NCBI RefSeq assembly: GCF_040822065.1
Contig: NZ_CP162005.1
Span: 3,782,001-3,846,000, forward strand
DNA length: 64,000 nt
Source of the DNA: Pedobacter sp. WC2423
Lineage (GTDB): Bacteria; Bacteroidota; Bacteroidia; Sphingobacteriales; Sphingobacteriaceae
Direction of reading: 5' to 3'
Part shown: positions 16,586 through 25,212 of the stretch, piece after piece
Numbering within the stretch: position 1 is the stretch's first letter
How the letters are laid out: every line of letters starts with the position of its first letter
Made by a program: the position numbers and the translations under genes
The notes under the pieces: model-generated
Database searches by the model: none
What the model saw: only the letters and a program-made list of their open reading frames with translations
Told to the model about the DNA's origin: nothing

Positions 16586-18190
16586 TTAAAGTGTGTTTTC
16601 TACAACTTTTGGGACTGATTTGAGTATTTCATCGTTTGCGAACTCTTCAAATTGCTTAAAGTTATCAATAAACGCTTTAGCAAGTTCGTTTGCTTTCTGA
16701 TCATATTGATGTTGGTCTGACCAGGTATTTCTTGGGTTTAAAATTTCTGAAGGAACGCCCGGACAAGCATCCGGCATCTGTAATCCGAAAACAGGATGTT
16801 CAGTAAATGTTGCCGAAGTTAACTCACCATTCAATGCCGCAGTAATTAAAGCACGTGTATAACTTAATTTCATCCTGCTGCCTGTACCGTAAGCACCACC
16901 ACTCCAGCCTGTATTCACTAACCAGACATTTACTTTGTGCTCTTCCATTTTCTTTCCAAGCAGATCTGCATATTTAGTTGGGTGCAAAGGCAGAAAAGCC
17001 TTTCCAAAACAAGCAGAGAAAGTGACCTGAGGCTCAGTTACCCCAGCTTCTGTACCTGCAACCTTTGCCGTATATCCCGAGATGAAATGAAACATCGCCT
17101 GGCCAGGGTTTAATTTTGACAGCGGAGGTAAAACACCAAAAGCATCTGCCGTCAGGAAGAAAATATTCTTAGGAATACCTGCAATAGAAGGTGAAACCGC
17201 ATTGTCAATATAGTTTATAGGATAAGCTACCCTCGTATTTTCTGTTTTTTCAATATTTGAATAATCCACCGTCCTGGTATTCGGGAAATAATTGATATTC
17301 TCCAGCAAAGCGCCGAATTTAATCGCATTATAAATCTGCGGCTCCTTTTCAGCAGTCAGATCTACACATTTAGCATAACATCCGCCTTCAAAATTAAAGA
17401 CAGAATTATCTCCCCAGCCATGTTCATCATCACCAATTAATCCTCTTGCAGGATCCGCAGACAACGTTGTTTTACCAGTACCAGATAATCCGAAGAAAAT
17501 TGCAGTGTCCCCATACGCACCAACATTGGCAGAACAGTGCATGGATAAAGTATTTTTCAATTCAGGCAAAATGAAGTTTAAAACAGAGAAAATACCTTTT
17601 TTTATTTCACCTGTATAACCTGTTCCACCGATTAATATGATTTTGTCTGTGAAATTCAGGATCGCAAAATTAGCCTGACGTGTGCCGTCAACTGCCGGAT
17701 CGGCCAGGAATGTTGGTGCAGCTATAATTGTCCATTCCGGATTTTCAATAACCTCCCCTTCTTCTGGTCTGAGGAATAAATTATTAGCAAATAGATTTTG
17801 ATAAGCGGTCTCAGTGATAACTCTGATACTCATTTTGTAGGCTTCATCCGCACAAGCATAAGCATCTCTCACATAAAACTTGTCTTTGTTAAGATGTGCA
17901 CAAACTTTGTGTAATAAAGACCCGAAATTTGATTGACTAAACTGGATATTAATATCGCCCCACCAAACTGAATCCTTCGTTACCTCATCCAGCACTATAA
18001 ACCTGTCCTTTGGCGAACGACCAGTAAATTTACCAGTATCAATTGCCAAAGCACCTGAAGAGGAGAGTGTACCCTCTCCGTTATTGATCGCTTCTTCTAC
18101 CAGTTGCGGTACACTTAACTGATAGTATGCATTCTCAGTACCCAAATTCAACCGGGATAAGTCTGGTTTAGGCATTAAAACTTTGCTCAT
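16586..18190 (-). CDS. pckA: Phosphoenolpyruvate carboxykinase (ATP)
   Basis: Cytosolic gluconeogenesis enzyme that converts oxaloacetate and ATP to phosphoenolpyruvate, CO2 and ADP. Its 534 residues match the ATP-dependent family. Visible are the P-loop GLSGTGKTTLS (Lys240), the metal and substrate region LIGDDEHGWGDNSVFNFEGG, the substrate Arg in TGRSPKDRF, and GWSGGAYGTGSRMKL. An alternative ATG at residue 6 cannot be excluded. Monocistronic, with a terminator downstream and a -7 element upstream. Confidence 0.97.
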   Translation of the reverse strand: MSKVLMPKPDLSRLNLGTENAYYQLSVPQLVEEAINNGEGTLSSSGALAIDTGKFTGRSPKDRFIVLDEVTKDSVWWGDINIQFSQSNFGSLLHKVCAHLNKDKFYVRDAYACADEAYKMSIRVITETAYQNLFANNLFLRPEEGEVIENPEWTIIAAPTFLADPAVDGTRQANFAILNFTDKIILIGGTGYTGEIKKGIFSVLNFILPELKNTLSMHCSANVGAYGDTAIFFGLSGTGKTTLSADPARGLIGDDEHGWGDNSVFNFEGGCYAKCVDLTAEKEPQIYNAIKFGALLENINYFPNTRTVDYSNIEKTENTRVAYPINYIDNAVSPSIAGIPKNIFFLTADAFGVLPPLSKLNPGQAMFHFISGYTAKVAGTEAGVTEPQVTFSACFGKAFLPLHPTKYADLLGKKMEEHKVNVWLVNTGWSGGAYGTGSRMKLSYTRALITAALNGELTSATFTEHPVFGLQMPDACPGVPSEILNPRNTWSDQHQYDQKANELAKAFIDNFKQFEEFANDEILKSVPKVVENTL

Positions 18191-18210
18191 AAAATGATTA
18201 TTTGTTTAGG

Positions 18211-18218
18211 CAAAGCTA
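18211..18218 (-). promoter_or_regulatory. Predicted -7 promoter element of pckA
   Basis: TAGCTTTG on the minus strand matches the Bacteroidetes -7 consensus TAnnTTTG and would start transcription near 18204, about 14 bases before the ATG. I see no TTG at the correct -33 distance, so this is weaker than the other promoters listed. Confidence 0.4.
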
Positions 18219-18323
18219 AGGAGATATTTATTGAAAAATTATCATTTCAAAGGAAATATTTCACTTATTGTGGCATATACACTATAGATTAACAATCTAC
18301 ATATCAACGTTTTAGTAACCTTA

Positions 18324-18677
18324 TTATCCGCCAGATTTTTTCACTTTATAGCCTTCTTTTTGAAGCATCAAAACTACCTTATCTCTGAAGTCGCCCTGCA
18401 CCATAATCTCTCCATCTTTAGCACTTCCGCCTACCCCGCATCTGGTCTTCAGCATTTTCGATAATTTCTCGAGTTCCTCCGCATTTCCACGAAAACCAGT
18501 AACCAGTGTAACTGCTTTACCCCCTCTGTTTTTCCGGTCAAGCATCACCCTTAAATCTTGTTGATTATTGGCAATTACTTCTTCCGGTGTCTCGCTTTCA
18601 GTTTCATAGCTGAAAGAAGGATCAGTAGAATACATGATCCCGCCAAGATCACTCAATGATTTTTTATTCGGCTTCAT
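18324..18677 (-). CDS. SUI1/YciH family translation factor
   Basis: Protein of 117 residues with the SUI1 (eIF1-like) domain in its second half, including LVTGFRGNAEELEKLSKMLK, the CGVGGSAKDGEIMVQGD turn and the terminal LQKEGYKVKKSGG. Bacterial homologues (YciH) are thought to affect initiation fidelity or start-site choice. It follows the lipid kinase gene by 11 bases, so the two share a transcript. Confidence 0.92.
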   Translation of the reverse strand: MKPNKKSLSDLGGIMYSTDPSFSYETESETPEEVIANNQQDLRVMLDRKNRGGKAVTLVTGFRGNAEELEKLSKMLKTRCGVGGSAKDGEIMVQGDFRDKVVLMLQKEGYKVKKSGG

Positions 18678-18688
18678 AATTTATAATA

Positions 18689-19588
18689 TTAAATGATAAC
18701 ACCCATTGCTGCCGGAACAATTACATTTAAAGACAATGGTGAAATTGTGACCTCAATCTCTCTGCCCATAAAATAAGGTTCCCCATCAATGTGGATAGCA
18801 GCATCGTCCACCCTGGTAATCTGTATCTCTTTTCCCTGGATAATTTCTACCAGATCAGATTTGTCTGTACTCGCATTCAGCATATGGTAAGCTAGTAGTG
18901 GTATTTTATAAAGTGGAAAAGACTTAATGATACAAACGTCCAGCAAACCATCCGTTACAGAAGCATGCGGTGACACATGCGCATTATTTCCATACTGAGA
19001 AGAATTCGCTACACTGACTACAAAAGCCGTTCTGGTATACCCTACCCCATCCACCCGGATGTGATAGGTCTCAGGTTTATAATTAACCATTTCTTTGAGC
19101 CCCAGTTTGAAATATCCTGTTAAGCCTCTTTTTTTATTGCCGACAAATACAGAACTGATATGTGCATCAAACCCCATCCCGGCCATATTAAAGAAAAACT
19201 TATCATTAAATGTACCCGTATCAATTTTCGTTACGATCAGCTCATTTAATACCTGGATCGCTTTAGCTGTATTCATGGGTATTTTTAAAAACCGGGCCAA
19301 ACCATTTCCCGATCCAAAAGGAATAATTCCCAGGATCTTTTGCTGCTGCATAACTTTTGTAGCAATTTCATTGATCGTCCCGTCACCACCAACGGCAACA
19401 ATAATATCAAAGTTCTTATTTGCAGCTTCTTCCGCTATCTCAGCCGCATGTCCTACATACTCCGTAAAGCTAAAATTAGGATTAAATTTGGATCTGTCCA
19501 GATTTGCATCAATGATAGCAGGTATCTTTAATTTATCCTTACCCCCGGAGATAGGATTAATAATGAATAGAATGTTTGACTTTGCCAA
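18689..19588 (-). CDS. Diacylglycerol/lipid kinase family protein (YegS-like)
   Basis: Protein of 299 residues with the DAGK catalytic domain: INPISGGKDK at the N-terminus, the nucleotide motif VAVGGDGTINEIATKVM and GIIPFGSGNGLARFLKIP. The C-terminal beta-rich part (DAAIHIDGEPYFMG) has the IDGE motif of YegS/DgkB. It likely phosphorylates a lipid such as diacylglycerol at the inner membrane. First gene of a two-gene operon with the SUI1 gene. Confidence 0.92.
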   Translation of the reverse strand: MAKSNILFIINPISGGKDKLKIPAIIDANLDRSKFNPNFSFTEYVGHAAEIAEEAANKNFDIIVAVGGDGTINEIATKVMQQQKILGIIPFGSGNGLARFLKIPMNTAKAIQVLNELIVTKIDTGTFNDKFFFNMAGMGFDAHISSVFVGNKKRGLTGYFKLGLKEMVNYKPETYHIRVDGVGYTRTAFVVSVANSSQYGNNAHVSPHASVTDGLLDVCIIKSFPLYKIPLLAYHMLNASTDKSDLVEIIQGKEIQITRVDDAAIHIDGEPYFMGREIEVTISPLSLNVIVPAAMGVII

Positions 19589-19628
19589 AGGGATATGATT
19601 TAATTATGGCACAAAATAATTGATATTT

Positions 19629-19660
19629 TTTGACTATTTTGAATATATATAGTAATTTTG
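19629..19660 (+). promoter_or_regulatory. Predicted metK promoter
   Basis: TTTG (19629-19632) and TAATTTTG (19653-19660) are separated by 20 bases, matching both Bacteroidetes promoter elements. The expected start near 19667 is just at the 5' edge of the riboswitch-like fold. Confidence 0.75.
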
Positions 19661-19669
19661 CAATATAAA

Positions 19670-19736
19670 GGTGGACTGATTTGCGATGTTATGTTAGCAT
19701 GACGGGATTGCAACCACGTAAAAAAAAGTGCTAACC
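19670..19736 (+). promoter_or_regulatory. SAM-II-like riboswitch candidate in the metK leader
   Basis: The leader contains GTGG followed by ACTGATTTG, then GCAACCACG, a run of A and GTGCTAACC. GTGG (19671-19674) pairs with CCAC (19714-19717). The order CTGATTT ... GCAA - stem - U(A)n ... GCTAA resembles the SAM-II aptamer (SAM-alpha). The internal loop carries an extra hairpin GTTATG/CATGAC, whose loop GTTAGCA (19693-19699) is complementary over 7 bases to TGCTAAC (19729-19735), giving a pseudoknot. The gene downstream makes SAM, which fits feedback control. Match by eye only. Confidence 0.65.
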
Positions 19737-19821
19737 ATTCATACACTTCATTTTACTGCCTGTTTTTACGGGGTCATTGTCCATTTTAAAGAATTGATTA
19801 TTATTTAACTAATTATTTAAA

Positions 19822-21090
19822 ATGTCATATTTATTTACATCAGAATCTGTTTCTGAAGGTCATCCTGATAAAGTAGCAGATCAAATTTCAGATGCACTAA
19901 TTGATAATTTTTTAGCATTTGATCCTGAATCAAAAGTTGCTTGTGAGACTTTAGTAACTACCGGACAAGTTTTCCTTGCCGGAGAAGTTAAATCTACAGC
20001 ATATCTTGACGTGCAGAAGATCGCAAGAGAAGTAATCAATAAAATTGGTTACACTAAAGGTGAATATATGTTTGACAGTAACTCTTGTAGTGTACTATCT
20101 GCTATTCATGAGCAATCTCCTGACATTAACCAGGGTGTAGACAAAGAAGACAAAACTACTCAGGGAGCTGGTGACCAGGGAATGATGTTTGGTTATGCAA
20201 CCAGAGAGACTGAAAACTTCATGCCACTTGCGCTTGACCTTGCACATAAAATCCTGATTGAATTAGCCGCAATCCGTCGTGAAAACACGGAAATCACTTA
20301 TTTACGCCCGGATGCAAAATCTCAGGTTACTTTAGAGTATAACGATAACAATGAGCCTGTAAGAATCGATTCTATCGTCGTGTCTACACAACATGATGAT
20401 TTCGATGAAGAGCAGACCATGCTTAAAAAGATAAAAGAAGATATTATCAACATCCTGATTCCACGTGTTTCAAGTCAATATCCTCAGTTCAGCAAATTGT
20501 TCAACAAAGACATCAAATATCACATTAATCCGACTGGAAAATTTGTGATTGGTGGTCCTCACGGAGATACTGGTTTAACAGGAAGAAAGATCATTGTTGA
20601 TACTTATGGCGGTAAAGGTGCTCACGGTGGTGGTGCATTCTCAGGAAAAGATCCATCTAAAGTTGACCGTTCGGCAGCTTATGCAACCAGACACATCGCT
20701 AAAAATTTAGTAGCAGCTGGTGTTGCCGATGAAATCCTGGTACAGGTATCTTACGCAATCGGTGTTGCTCAGCCTATGGGTATTTACGTAAACACTTACG
20801 GAACAGCCAGGGTTAAAGCAGCAGATGGTAAATTGCTTACTGATGGTGAAATAGCGAAAGAAGTAGAAAAAATCTTCGATATGACTCCTTATGGTATTGA
20901 GACCCGTTTGAAATTAAGAAATCCTATTTATTCGGAAACGGCTGCTTACGGACACTTTGGTAAAAACAATGAAGTGATTACCAAAATCTTTAAAGCATCT
21001 AACGGTACTGAAAAAGAAGTTACAGTTGAATTGTTCACCTGGGAAAAATTAGACTTTGTAGACGCAGTTAAAAAAGCGTTCTCTCTATAA
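19822..21090 (+). CDS. metK: S-adenosylmethionine synthetase
   Basis: Makes S-adenosylmethionine from methionine and ATP in the cytosol. Its 422 residues fit the family. Motifs: SEGHPDKVADQISD with catalytic His14, GAGDQGMMFGYATRET (adenosine loop), and GGKGAHGGGAFSGKDPSKVD with phosphate-binding residues. It is preceded by a promoter and a riboswitch-like leader and followed by a terminator, so it is a single-gene unit. Confidence 0.98.
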   Translation: MSYLFTSESVSEGHPDKVADQISDALIDNFLAFDPESKVACETLVTTGQVFLAGEVKSTAYLDVQKIAREVINKIGYTKGEYMFDSNSCSVLSAIHEQSPDINQGVDKEDKTTQGAGDQGMMFGYATRETENFMPLALDLAHKILIELAAIRRENTEITYLRPDAKSQVTLEYNDNNEPVRIDSIVVSTQHDDFDEEQTMLKKIKEDIINILIPRVSSQYPQFSKLFNKDIKYHINPTGKFVIGGPHGDTGLTGRKIIVDTYGGKGAHGGGAFSGKDPSKVDRSAAYATRHIAKNLVAAGVADEILVQVSYAIGVAQPMGIYVNTYGTARVKAADGKLLTDGEIAKEVEKIFDMTPYGIETRLKLRNPIYSETAAYGHFGKNNEVITKIFKASNGTEKEVTVELFTWEKLDFVDAVKKAFSL

Positions 21091-21113
21091 TCCGGTCAGC
21101 TAAATCTTTAGAA

Positions 21114-21148
21114 AAAAGAGCGATGTCTTCCACAGGTATCGCTCTTTT
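21114..21148 (+). terminator. Intrinsic terminator of metK
   Basis: AAAAGAGCGAT (21114-21124) pairs perfectly with ATCGCTCTTTT (21138-21148) around a 13-base loop, and the right arm ends in a T-run. It starts 23 bases after the metK stop. Confidence 0.85.
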
Positions 21149-21212
21149 GCGTTTAAGTCCTGGTCAAGTTCCTATTAACTTCTCTGTGAATCCATATCCG
21201 CTACAGGTCAGC

Positions 21213-21260
21213 TCCATGTTGAGTCCACCTTTTTATGGGAAAAGGTGGACTCAACATGGA
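21213..21260. repeat. Perfect 21-base inverted repeat between metK and trehalase
   Basis: Arms 21213-21233 and 21240-21260 are perfectly complementary around a 6-base loop TATGGG; the arm includes GTTGAGTCCACC. No T-run follows the right arm, and metK already has a terminator 65 bases earlier, so this looks more like a palindromic repeat unit or a processing/regulatory hairpin. Nothing else is recognised in the gap 21149-21392. Confidence 0.75.
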
Positions 21261-21392
21261 CTCATAGGTACCTCTACCCAGCTAGTAATAGTCCCACAAC
21301 AGAAGTTGAACAGGACAGGAAATCAGCAGTTTTAATCCGGGTTTTATCGGTAAAACCAGAATAAATCGTATCATTAATCAAAATACAAGATT

Positions 21393-22940
21393 ATGATACG
21401 AAAGATTATATTTATCCTCTTTATCGGGCTTCAGCTGGGAAGAGTTTCCGCACAGACCAAAACACCAGATGAATTGTACGGTCAATTGTTTATTGATGTG
21501 CAAATGCAGAATGTACTGAAAGACGGTAAAACTTTTGTGGATTGTATTCCGAAAAGAGATCCGGCAAAAATATTAGAAGACTATATGAAATTAAAAGCCG
21601 CTAAAACCAAATTTAGCACCAGGGCTTTTGTAAATGATAATTTTATTCTTCCAGATACCAATACCACAATCGTAATCACAGCGAATCAGCCCGTAACCGA
21701 ACATATTAACCAGCTTTGGGAAGCACTGCGCCGTAAACCCTCAGAAAAAACAGCCAACAGTTCCCTGCTTGATCTTCCTTTTCCTTATATAGTTCCAGGC
21801 GGACGCTTCAGAGAAGTTTATTATTGGGATAGTTATTTCACAATGCTGGGTTTGCAAGTATCCGGTGAAAATGAGACTATTGAAAATATGATCAAAAACT
21901 TCGCTTATCTGATTGAGCAAAATGGACATATTCCAAACGGAAACAGAAATTATTACCTCAGCAGGTCGCAACCTCCGTTTTTCTCACTGATGATTGAACT
22001 TCTTGCGAAAACCAAAGGAAACGAAGTATATTCCACTTACTTACCAGTACTGGAGAAAGAATACGCGTACTGGATGGATCAGTCTGCACCGACGAAACAT
22101 GTAGTGGTTATGCCCGATGGGAGTAAACTAAACCGCTATTACGACCAGTTAAATACACCAAGACAAGAATCCTATAAAGAAGATGTGCTGATCGGCAAAC
22201 AGACCGGAGCAAAAAACCCGGAAGTATACCGTGATATCAGGTCAGCAGCAGAGAGTGGCTGGGATTTCAGCAGCAGATGGTTAGCAGATGGCATGCAATT
22301 AAAGACTATTCAAACTACACGGATTGTCCCTGTGGACCTGAATTGTTTATTATATAACCTGGAACTCACCCTACAGAAATGTTATGCACTTCAACACGAT
22401 GTAGTTAAAGAAAAGCAGTATCAGACCCTGGCCCTAAAGAGGAAAGCCAGTATTCAGAAATATTTCTGGTCGCCAGCATATTCCTGGTTCACAGATTACA
22501 ATCTTAAAACTAAAAAACAATCTCTTGTGCTGAGTTTGGCAGGGATGTTTCCTTTATCTTTTAAGCTGGCTGACCAAAAACAAGCCAAACTGGTTAAGCA
22601 AACTTTACAACAAAAATTCCTGAAAGCCGGGGGATTGGTTTCTACACCATTAAATACACACCAGCAATGGGATGCACCTAATGGATGGGCCCCTTTACAA
22701 TGGATGGCCATCACCGGACTGGGTAATTATGGTTTTCATGATTTAGAAAAACAGATTTCTGTCCGCTGGATTAATTTAAATACCAGCGTCTATAAGCGTA
22801 CAGGAAAACTGATGGAGAAATACAATGTGGTTGACCTGCAACTGAAAGCCGGAGGAGGAGAATATGCTTCTCAGGATGGATTTGGATGGACTAATGGGGT
22901 ATTAATTTCCCTGATTAAAAAATACGGCTACATAAAATAA
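21393..22940 (+). CDS. treA: Periplasmic trehalase (GH37)
   Basis: Hydrolyses alpha,alpha-trehalose to two glucose molecules. 515 residues with a signal peptide (MIRKIIFILFIGLQLGRVSA, then Q), so export to the periplasm is expected. Both family signatures are visible: PGGRFREVYYWDSY (residues 135-148) and QWDAPNGWAPLQW (about 425-437). The C-terminal glycine-rich GGGEYASQDGFGWTNGV is also conserved. The gene stands alone downstream of metK; no sugar-uptake genes are adjacent. Confidence 0.95.
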   Translation: MIRKIIFILFIGLQLGRVSAQTKTPDELYGQLFIDVQMQNVLKDGKTFVDCIPKRDPAKILEDYMKLKAAKTKFSTRAFVNDNFILPDTNTTIVITANQPVTEHINQLWEALRRKPSEKTANSSLLDLPFPYIVPGGRFREVYYWDSYFTMLGLQVSGENETIENMIKNFAYLIEQNGHIPNGNRNYYLSRSQPPFFSLMIELLAKTKGNEVYSTYLPVLEKEYAYWMDQSAPTKHVVVMPDGSKLNRYYDQLNTPRQESYKEDVLIGKQTGAKNPEVYRDIRSAAESGWDFSSRWLADGMQLKTIQTTRIVPVDLNCLLYNLELTLQKCYALQHDVVKEKQYQTLALKRKASIQKYFWSPAYSWFTDYNLKTKKQSLVLSLAGMFPLSFKLADQKQAKLVKQTLQQKFLKAGGLVSTPLNTHQQWDAPNGWAPLQWMAITGLGNYGFHDLEKQISVRWINLNTSVYKRTGKLMEKYNVVDLQLKAGGGEYASQDGFGWTNGVLISLIKKYGYIK

Positions 22941-22992
22941 AAAAGAAAACCATTTATAAAAGGCTTTGTTTAATAAACAAACGATCTTTATT

Positions 22993-23340
22993 ATGGAACA
23001 ACCAGCTGAAATGAATACACTTAGCCAGATTTTAGAAAAATTAAGGCAAAAAGGGTTAGATAACGAAATAAAGATGACCGATCATGGCAAAATGCAAGGA
23101 GTTGGTCTGCACAAAATCTATGCACCGGAAGATCTGACTATCATAAAAACTTATCGTTTTGAAGGTGACTCAGACCCGGCAGATAATTCTGTGCTTTATT
23201 TGTTAGAAGACAAAGATGGCCAGATTGGCTATATCATTGATGCCTATGGCATGTACAGCTCTCACGAAGGAACGGGTTTTGATGATTTTCTCAAAAAAAT
23301 CCCTACTGCCGATAGGGACCTGCAAGAACTATTTAAATAG
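22993..23340 (+). CDS. Conserved small protein of unknown function
   Basis: I take the ATG at 22993 (MEQPAEMNTLSQILEKLRQK, 115 residues) over a start at 22966, because the upstream part is AT-rich leader. It is a soluble, acidic alpha/beta protein with no signal peptide or membrane helix; conserved-looking stretches are KIYAPEDLTIIKTYRFEGDS and YIIDAYGMYSS. Relatives in this phylum are sometimes labelled phosphoribosylpyrophosphate synthetase, but no PRPP-binding motif is visible here, so I leave the function open. A strong terminator follows. Confidence 0.75.
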   Translation: MEQPAEMNTLSQILEKLRQKGLDNEIKMTDHGKMQGVGLHKIYAPEDLTIIKTYRFEGDSDPADNSVLYLLEDKDGQIGYIIDAYGMYSSHEGTGFDDFLKKIPTADRDLQELFK

Positions 23341-23346
23341 TCAGTC

Positions 23347-23388
23347 AAATAAACAAAGGAAAGCGGGAAAGTTTTCCTTTGTTTATTT
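23347..23388. terminator. Strong bidirectional terminator hairpin
   Basis: AAATAAACAAAGGAAA (23347-23362) is perfectly complementary to TTTCCTTTGTTTATTT (23373-23388), a 16-base stem with a 10-base loop that begins right after the stop of the upstream gene. T-rich flanks support terminator function. Confidence 0.8.
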
Positions 23389-23412
23389 ATACAGTTTTCC
23401 CATCCATCAAGC

Positions 23413-23461
23413 ATACTTCATTTTAAAATGAAGTATCACCTTTTCTGGTTAGCTACTTTTG
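23413..23461 (+). promoter_or_regulatory. Palindromic operator candidate and -7 element of the P450 gene
   Basis: 23413-23436 is a perfect 24-base palindrome with half-site ATACTTCATTTT and no loop. A consensus -7 element TACTTTTG lies at 23454-23461, about 24 bases before the ATG. There is no TTTG at the expected -33 position (about 23431-23434); the palindrome covers that place. This arrangement suggests control by a dimeric regulator acting on the polymerase site. The regulator is not identified. Confidence 0.6.
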
Positions 23462-23484
23462 ATTAAGTCAATAACCAGCAACTC

Positions 23485-24606
23485 ATGGATACCGGAATTA
23501 TTTTAGATTGGAATACAACAGAACCACGTCAATTCTATGCTCAGAAAAGAGCAACGCATCAGGTTCATTATGATCAGGAACAACAAAGCTGGATCATTTA
23601 CGGTTATAAGCAAGCCAAAGAGGCATTGCTGCACCAGGATGCACTTATACCTCAAATTGAAACTAATCAGACCGGTCTGAATCAAAATGCAGTTAAATTG
23701 ATTCAACAGTTAGCACGGCTGAATAATTTTGAACAACACCAGCAATCAAGAGATGCAGCATTACAGATTTACAATCAAATGCAACCCGTTGCCATCCATG
23801 AGCTGCTTGATTCCTTATTAGAAAAAACAAGCTCGGGGACATCTGTAAATTGGGTTGAAGTAGTTTGTAAAAGACTACCTGCGCTTTATATCTTAAAAAG
23901 TCTGGGGATTGGAGCAGAAGATTGCACTTTTATTATCAGTCATCTCCAAATACTGGTTAAGATTATGTCTCCCCGGCAAACTTCAGAAGACATTCCACAG
24001 TTAAATGAACTGATCGATAGTTTATTCCTTTTATTACAAAAATATCTGCCGGATATGACTACAACTCAAAGCGATTTAAACCCCGGAGAATGGACAACAT
24101 TACTGTGCTCTAATCTCATTGGTTTGCTGATTCAGAGTTATGATGCCGGAAGAGGTCTGCTGACGAACACAGCCTTGCAGCTTGCCTGCCATCAATTACC
24201 TGTTCCAGTATCAGGAACAGAACAATACTTTAGAGAAGCCGTTATGGAGACCCTGCGTTTTGATCCCCCAATACATTTAACCCGAAGGATTGCAGGAAAG
24301 GATCTTTTGATAGGTGATCATTTGATAAAAGAAGGAGAAATAATAATCATTTTATTAGCAGCAGCTAATCTTGATCCTCAAATATTTGAATCTCCTTTAA
24401 CTTATAACCCCTCCAGAAGTAATAATCAGGAGCATCTGACTTTTGGCGCGGGTCATCATCAATGTCTGGCTAAACATTTAACGATGCACCTAACCGCAGA
24501 AACCTTTAAAATTTTATATCATCGTATTCAAATACTCCCACAATCTTTAACCTATGAACCACTCTTAAATGCCAGACTGGTTAAAAATTTATTTATCACT
24601 CTTTAA
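23485..24606 (+). CDS. Cytochrome P450-like protein
   Basis: Protein of 373 residues, slightly shorter than typical bacterial P450s (about 400). The K-helix ExxR motif is EAVMETLR (Glu255, Arg258) and the heme loop is FGAGHHQCLAKH with the thiolate Cys327. The I-helix (LIQSYDAGRGLLTNTALQL) lacks the usual AGxxT acid-alcohol pair, which suggests unusual oxygen activation or a peroxide-using type. It is followed after 13 bases by an ABM-domain gene. Substrate unknown; a role in maturing the nearby lanthipeptide is possible but separated by a 248-base gap and a different base composition. Confidence 0.85.
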   Translation: MDTGIILDWNTTEPRQFYAQKRATHQVHYDQEQQSWIIYGYKQAKEALLHQDALIPQIETNQTGLNQNAVKLIQQLARLNNFEQHQQSRDAALQIYNQMQPVAIHELLDSLLEKTSSGTSVNWVEVVCKRLPALYILKSLGIGAEDCTFIISHLQILVKIMSPRQTSEDIPQLNELIDSLFLLLQKYLPDMTTTQSDLNPGEWTTLLCSNLIGLLIQSYDAGRGLLTNTALQLACHQLPVPVSGTEQYFREAVMETLRFDPPIHLTRRIAGKDLLIGDHLIKEGEIIIILLAAANLDPQIFESPLTYNPSRSNNQEHLTFGAGHHQCLAKHLTMHLTAETFKILYHRIQILPQSLTYEPLLNARLVKNLFITL

Positions 24607-24619
24607 AAAATAAGGAAAA

Positions 24620-24964
24620 ATGATCGCAGTAATTTTTGAAGTCATCCCGGCAGCAGGTAAAAAGGCAGACTATCTGGCCATTGCTGCCAAGCTTTATCCA
24701 CAACTTTCCAACATAGCAGGATTTATCTCTATCGAAAGGTTCCAGAGTCTGGTGCAGCCCGATAAAATTCTTTCTCTTTCATTTTGGGAAAGTGAAAAAG
24801 CAATTATGGAATGGAGAAATATAGAAATGCACCGGGATGCACAGTCACAGGGTCGTGAGACGGTTTTTAAAGATTATCATTTAAGAATAGCAAGTGTGGT
24901 AAGAGATTATGGAATGTTTGACCGTAAAGAAGCTCCTTCAGATAGCAGAACTGCACATAGTTAA
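24620..24964 (+). CDS. Antibiotic biosynthesis monooxygenase (ABM) domain protein
   Basis: Protein of 114 residues with a ferredoxin-like ABM fold: N-terminal strand MIAVIFEVIPAAGKKADYLA, central IAGFISIERFQSL and LSLSFWESEKAIMEWRNIE, then HRDAQSQGR. Such proteins can be cofactor-free oxygenases or simple dimeric binding proteins. It lies 13 bases after the P450-like gene and is likely cotranscribed. The sequence after it up to 25212 is AT-rich and without a gene. Confidence 0.8.
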   Translation: MIAVIFEVIPAAGKKADYLAIAAKLYPQLSNIAGFISIERFQSLVQPDKILSLSFWESEKAIMEWRNIEMHRDAQSQGRETVFKDYHLRIASVVRDYGMFDRKEAPSDSRTAHS

Positions 24965-25212
24965 TCACATTAAATAATTATTATTCTATATCCTATATCT
25001 ACCTTAAACAAGGTTATTTTATCCTTACGACTACTTCAAAGCAAATTACACATTAAAACAAAACATACGTAAAGCAAAAAACATGTCATAATATAAAAAT
25101 AAATTAAAAAAAAGGAATAAATTAATATTATATTGTATAATTAAAACTACAATTTAATATAACCTATTTAATTATAAGGTTGTGCCTGTATCTATTTATA
25201 CCAAAATCAATT

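Noticed and set aside
21123..21335. Open frame of 70 codons after metK
   Set aside because: It spans the metK terminator and the 21-base palindrome; the codons follow the hairpins and give no protein-like pattern.
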